From NCBI GenBank assembly GCA_039184865.1, contig JBCDAV010000021.1, forward strand, positions 1-64,000: DNA of 64,000 nt. Direction: 5' to 3'. The notes beneath the pieces were generated by a model. The model ran no database searches. It was given only the letters and a program-made list of their open reading frames with translations, and had not been told where the DNA came from. A program made the position numbers and the translations under genes. This document shows, piece by piece, positions 61,297 to 64,000 of this stretch. Each line of letters begins with the position of its first letter. Position 1 is the first letter of the stretch. Origin of the DNA: Thermohalobaculum sp039184865. Its GTDB lineage: Bacteria; Pseudomonadota; Alphaproteobacteria; Rhodobacterales; Rhodobacteraceae.

Positions 61297-62523
61297 ATGA
61301 CGGGGCTGGACGGAGACCGGGTTTATCTCGACTGGAATGCTACGGCGCCTCTGCGGCCCGAGGCGCGCCAGGCGATGCTCGAGGCGATGGACGCGGTCGG
61401 CAACCCGTCCTCGGTGCATGCCGAGGGACGTGCGGCCAAGTCGATTGTCGAACGGGCGCGCCGACAGGTGGCGGCGCTGGTCGGGTGCGAGCCGGACGAG
61501 GTGGTGTTCACGAGTGGGGCGACGGAAGCCATAGAACACGCACTCTCAAACTTTCATCTTCGTGAAATCTGGTTGAACAACGTCCACCCAGCTTTTGCCA
61601 ACGGTCCTCCTGAGATTGTTCTCAAGCGCGATGACCTGCCATCGCACGTCATTATGCACAGTGGCATCGAACATGATGCCGTCGCCCGACATGAGGGTTA
61701 CGCACGACGGGATTTGAAACTGTTCAAGACTGGGCAGATTGCTTGGGGACCATTCTTGGAGTTCGTATTTGACGATGACGAAGCGCATGCGTTTGCCCTT
61801 CAGAGCGCGAACAGCGAAACCGGCGTCCTGCAAAACATTGAAAGGGCTCTGGAAAAGACGTCTGAGTGCAAGCAGTTCAAAGCCTTTTTCTCAGACACAG
61901 TACAGAGTGTCGGCAAGAGAGCGTTTTCGTTTGGCGACTCCAAACTTCACGGGGCGGCCATCTCATCGCACAAACTGGGCGGGCCAAAAGGGTCCGGGGC
62001 GTTGCTGTCGAAGGCTTCAAACTTCGAAGCATCGCTGATCCGTGGCGGCGGACAGGAACAGGGCCGCCGTTCCGGCACCGAAAACGTCATCGGAATCGCC
62101 GGCTTCGGAGCCGCCGCAGAGGCCGCTCGCCGCGATCTGGAAGCGGGTGTCTGGGACCGGGTCGAAAAACTTAGAAACATTCTAGAAAACACCCTTGTCG
62201 AAGCTGCGCCAGAAACCATCTTTTTTGGTAAGGAAAGCCCAAGGCTCCCCAACACCTCGTGTTTCGCGGTCCCCGGTTGGAAGGGCGAAACTCAGGTGAT
62301 GCAGATGGACCTCGCCGGGTTCGCGATCAGCGCTGGATCGGCCTGCTCCAGCGGCAAGGTGAACAAGGCAAGCCGGGTCCTCCTGGCAATGGGCTTCGAC
62401 GAGATAACGGCCTCGAGCGCGATCCGCGTATCGCTTGGCCCGACGACGACGGAGGCGGAGGTCCTGGCCTTCGCCGACGCATGGAAAGACGCGTACCGGC
62501 GCCGCAAGGCCCGGGCAGCATAA
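61297..62523 (+). CDS. iscS: Cysteine desulfurase (NifS/IscS-like) with compositional mosaic
   Basis: 408-residue PLP enzyme that mobilises sulfur from cysteine for Fe-S assembly by the adjacent SUF proteins. VYLDWNATAPL and NPSSVHAEGR start the fold, SGIEHDAV and ANSETGVLQ (usually NNETG) follow, K226 in SSHKLGGPKG binds PLP, GGGQEQGRRSGTEN and C350 in SAGSACSSGK, the sulfur-accepting Cys, are intact. Bases 61533 to about 62280 are visibly AT-richer with different codon choice than both ends, and the encoded stretch from about residue 80 to 200 diverges from usual Rhodobacter desulfurases. It seems functional but mosaic. Confidence 0.87.
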   Translation: MTGLDGDRVYLDWNATAPLRPEARQAMLEAMDAVGNPSSVHAEGRAAKSIVERARRQVAALVGCEPDEVVFTSGATEAIEHALSNFHLREIWLNNVHPAFANGPPEIVLKRDDLPSHVIMHSGIEHDAVARHEGYARRDLKLFKTGQIAWGPFLEFVFDDDEAHAFALQSANSETGVLQNIERALEKTSECKQFKAFFSDTVQSVGKRAFSFGDSKLHGAAISSHKLGGPKGSGALLSKASNFEASLIRGGGQEQGRRSGTENVIGIAGFGAAAEAARRDLEAGVWDRVEKLRNILENTLVEAAPETIFFGKESPRLPNTSCFAVPGWKGETQVMQMDLAGFAISAGSACSSGKVNKASRVLLAMGFDEITASSAIRVSLGPTTTEAEVLAFADAWKDAYRRRKARAA

Positions 62524-62534
62524 CGGAGAGAGCG

Positions 62535-64000
<1,466 letters not shown>

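Overview
The window is a GC-rich chromosomal segment of an alphaproteobacterium, most likely a member or close relative of the Rhodobacteraceae. The pointers are: an alpha/beta hydrolase, iscR, cysteine desulfurase and sufB in the usual Rhodobacter order; an IscR with only one cysteine; a candidate Irr-type box upstream of it; a Zn-ligand-free HemB; a eukaryotic-type NADP isocitrate dehydrogenase; TRAP transport; and many GC-biased genes with short ATGA/GTGA overlaps. No tRNA, rRNA, insertion sequence, integrase or CRISPR array was seen.

Layout. 1-2885 (minus): leuD-like (runs off the left edge), leuC-like and a ketopantoate-reductase-family gene, overlapping. 2949-7714: an EF-hand-like small protein, an epoxide-hydrolase-type enzyme, a TPR protein and an autotransporter-type outer-membrane protein. 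7857-17661 (plus): a berberine-bridge-type flavoenzyme, GT17 glycosyltransferase, NIPSNAP protein, a membrane protein, then a tightly packed acid/CoA catabolic set (2-hydroxyacid dehydrogenase, enoyl-CoA hydratase, CitE/HpcH lyase, HAD phosphatase, amidohydrolase, lipoprotein) and a secreted amidohydrolase. 17801-21409 (minus): YbdK-type ligase, DsbA-fold isomerase, two methyltransferases. 21577-28316: icd, a Crp/Fnr regulator, a degenerate receiver/kinase, a PAQR membrane protein, gpt, a BMP-type purine-nucleoside binding protein and an AT-rich membrane gene. 28575-33637: a LuxR-HTH/TPR regulator divergent from two small acidic proteins, one with a double-glycine leader, then a tandem glycine riboswitch before dadA, then hemB. 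33688-39406: exported proteins (a LpqC-like protein lacking its nucleophile, DUF4331, a sugar dehydrogenase) and an M20 peptidase. 39603-40172: an AT-rich single-gene island. 40441-44980: aminotransferase, SDR, DUF1330, LysR regulator, LpxR-like protein. 45271-49012: a complete TRAP transporter. 49445-54607 (minus): a CoxM/S/L-type molybdenum hydroxylase followed by MoaD-like, GFA and TylF-like genes. 54852-59764: HAD hydrolase, ClpP-fold membrane protein, DCC protein, DUF3429, 8-oxoguanine deaminase, VWA protein. 59912-64000: alpha/beta hydrolase, then the iscR-iscS-sufB start of the SUF operon.

Two functional themes recur. Purine handling: gpt, BMP binding protein, xanthine-dehydrogenase-like enzyme, 8-oxoguanine deaminase. 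Fe-S assembly and haem: iscR, cysteine desulfurase, sufB, hemB.

The observations most worth a second look are: an in-frame amber codon in the middle of an otherwise intact sufB; a cysteine desulfurase whose middle has clearly different base composition from its two ends; an orphan double-glycine-leader peptide beside a repeat protein and a regulator; and two AT-rich single-gene insertions.
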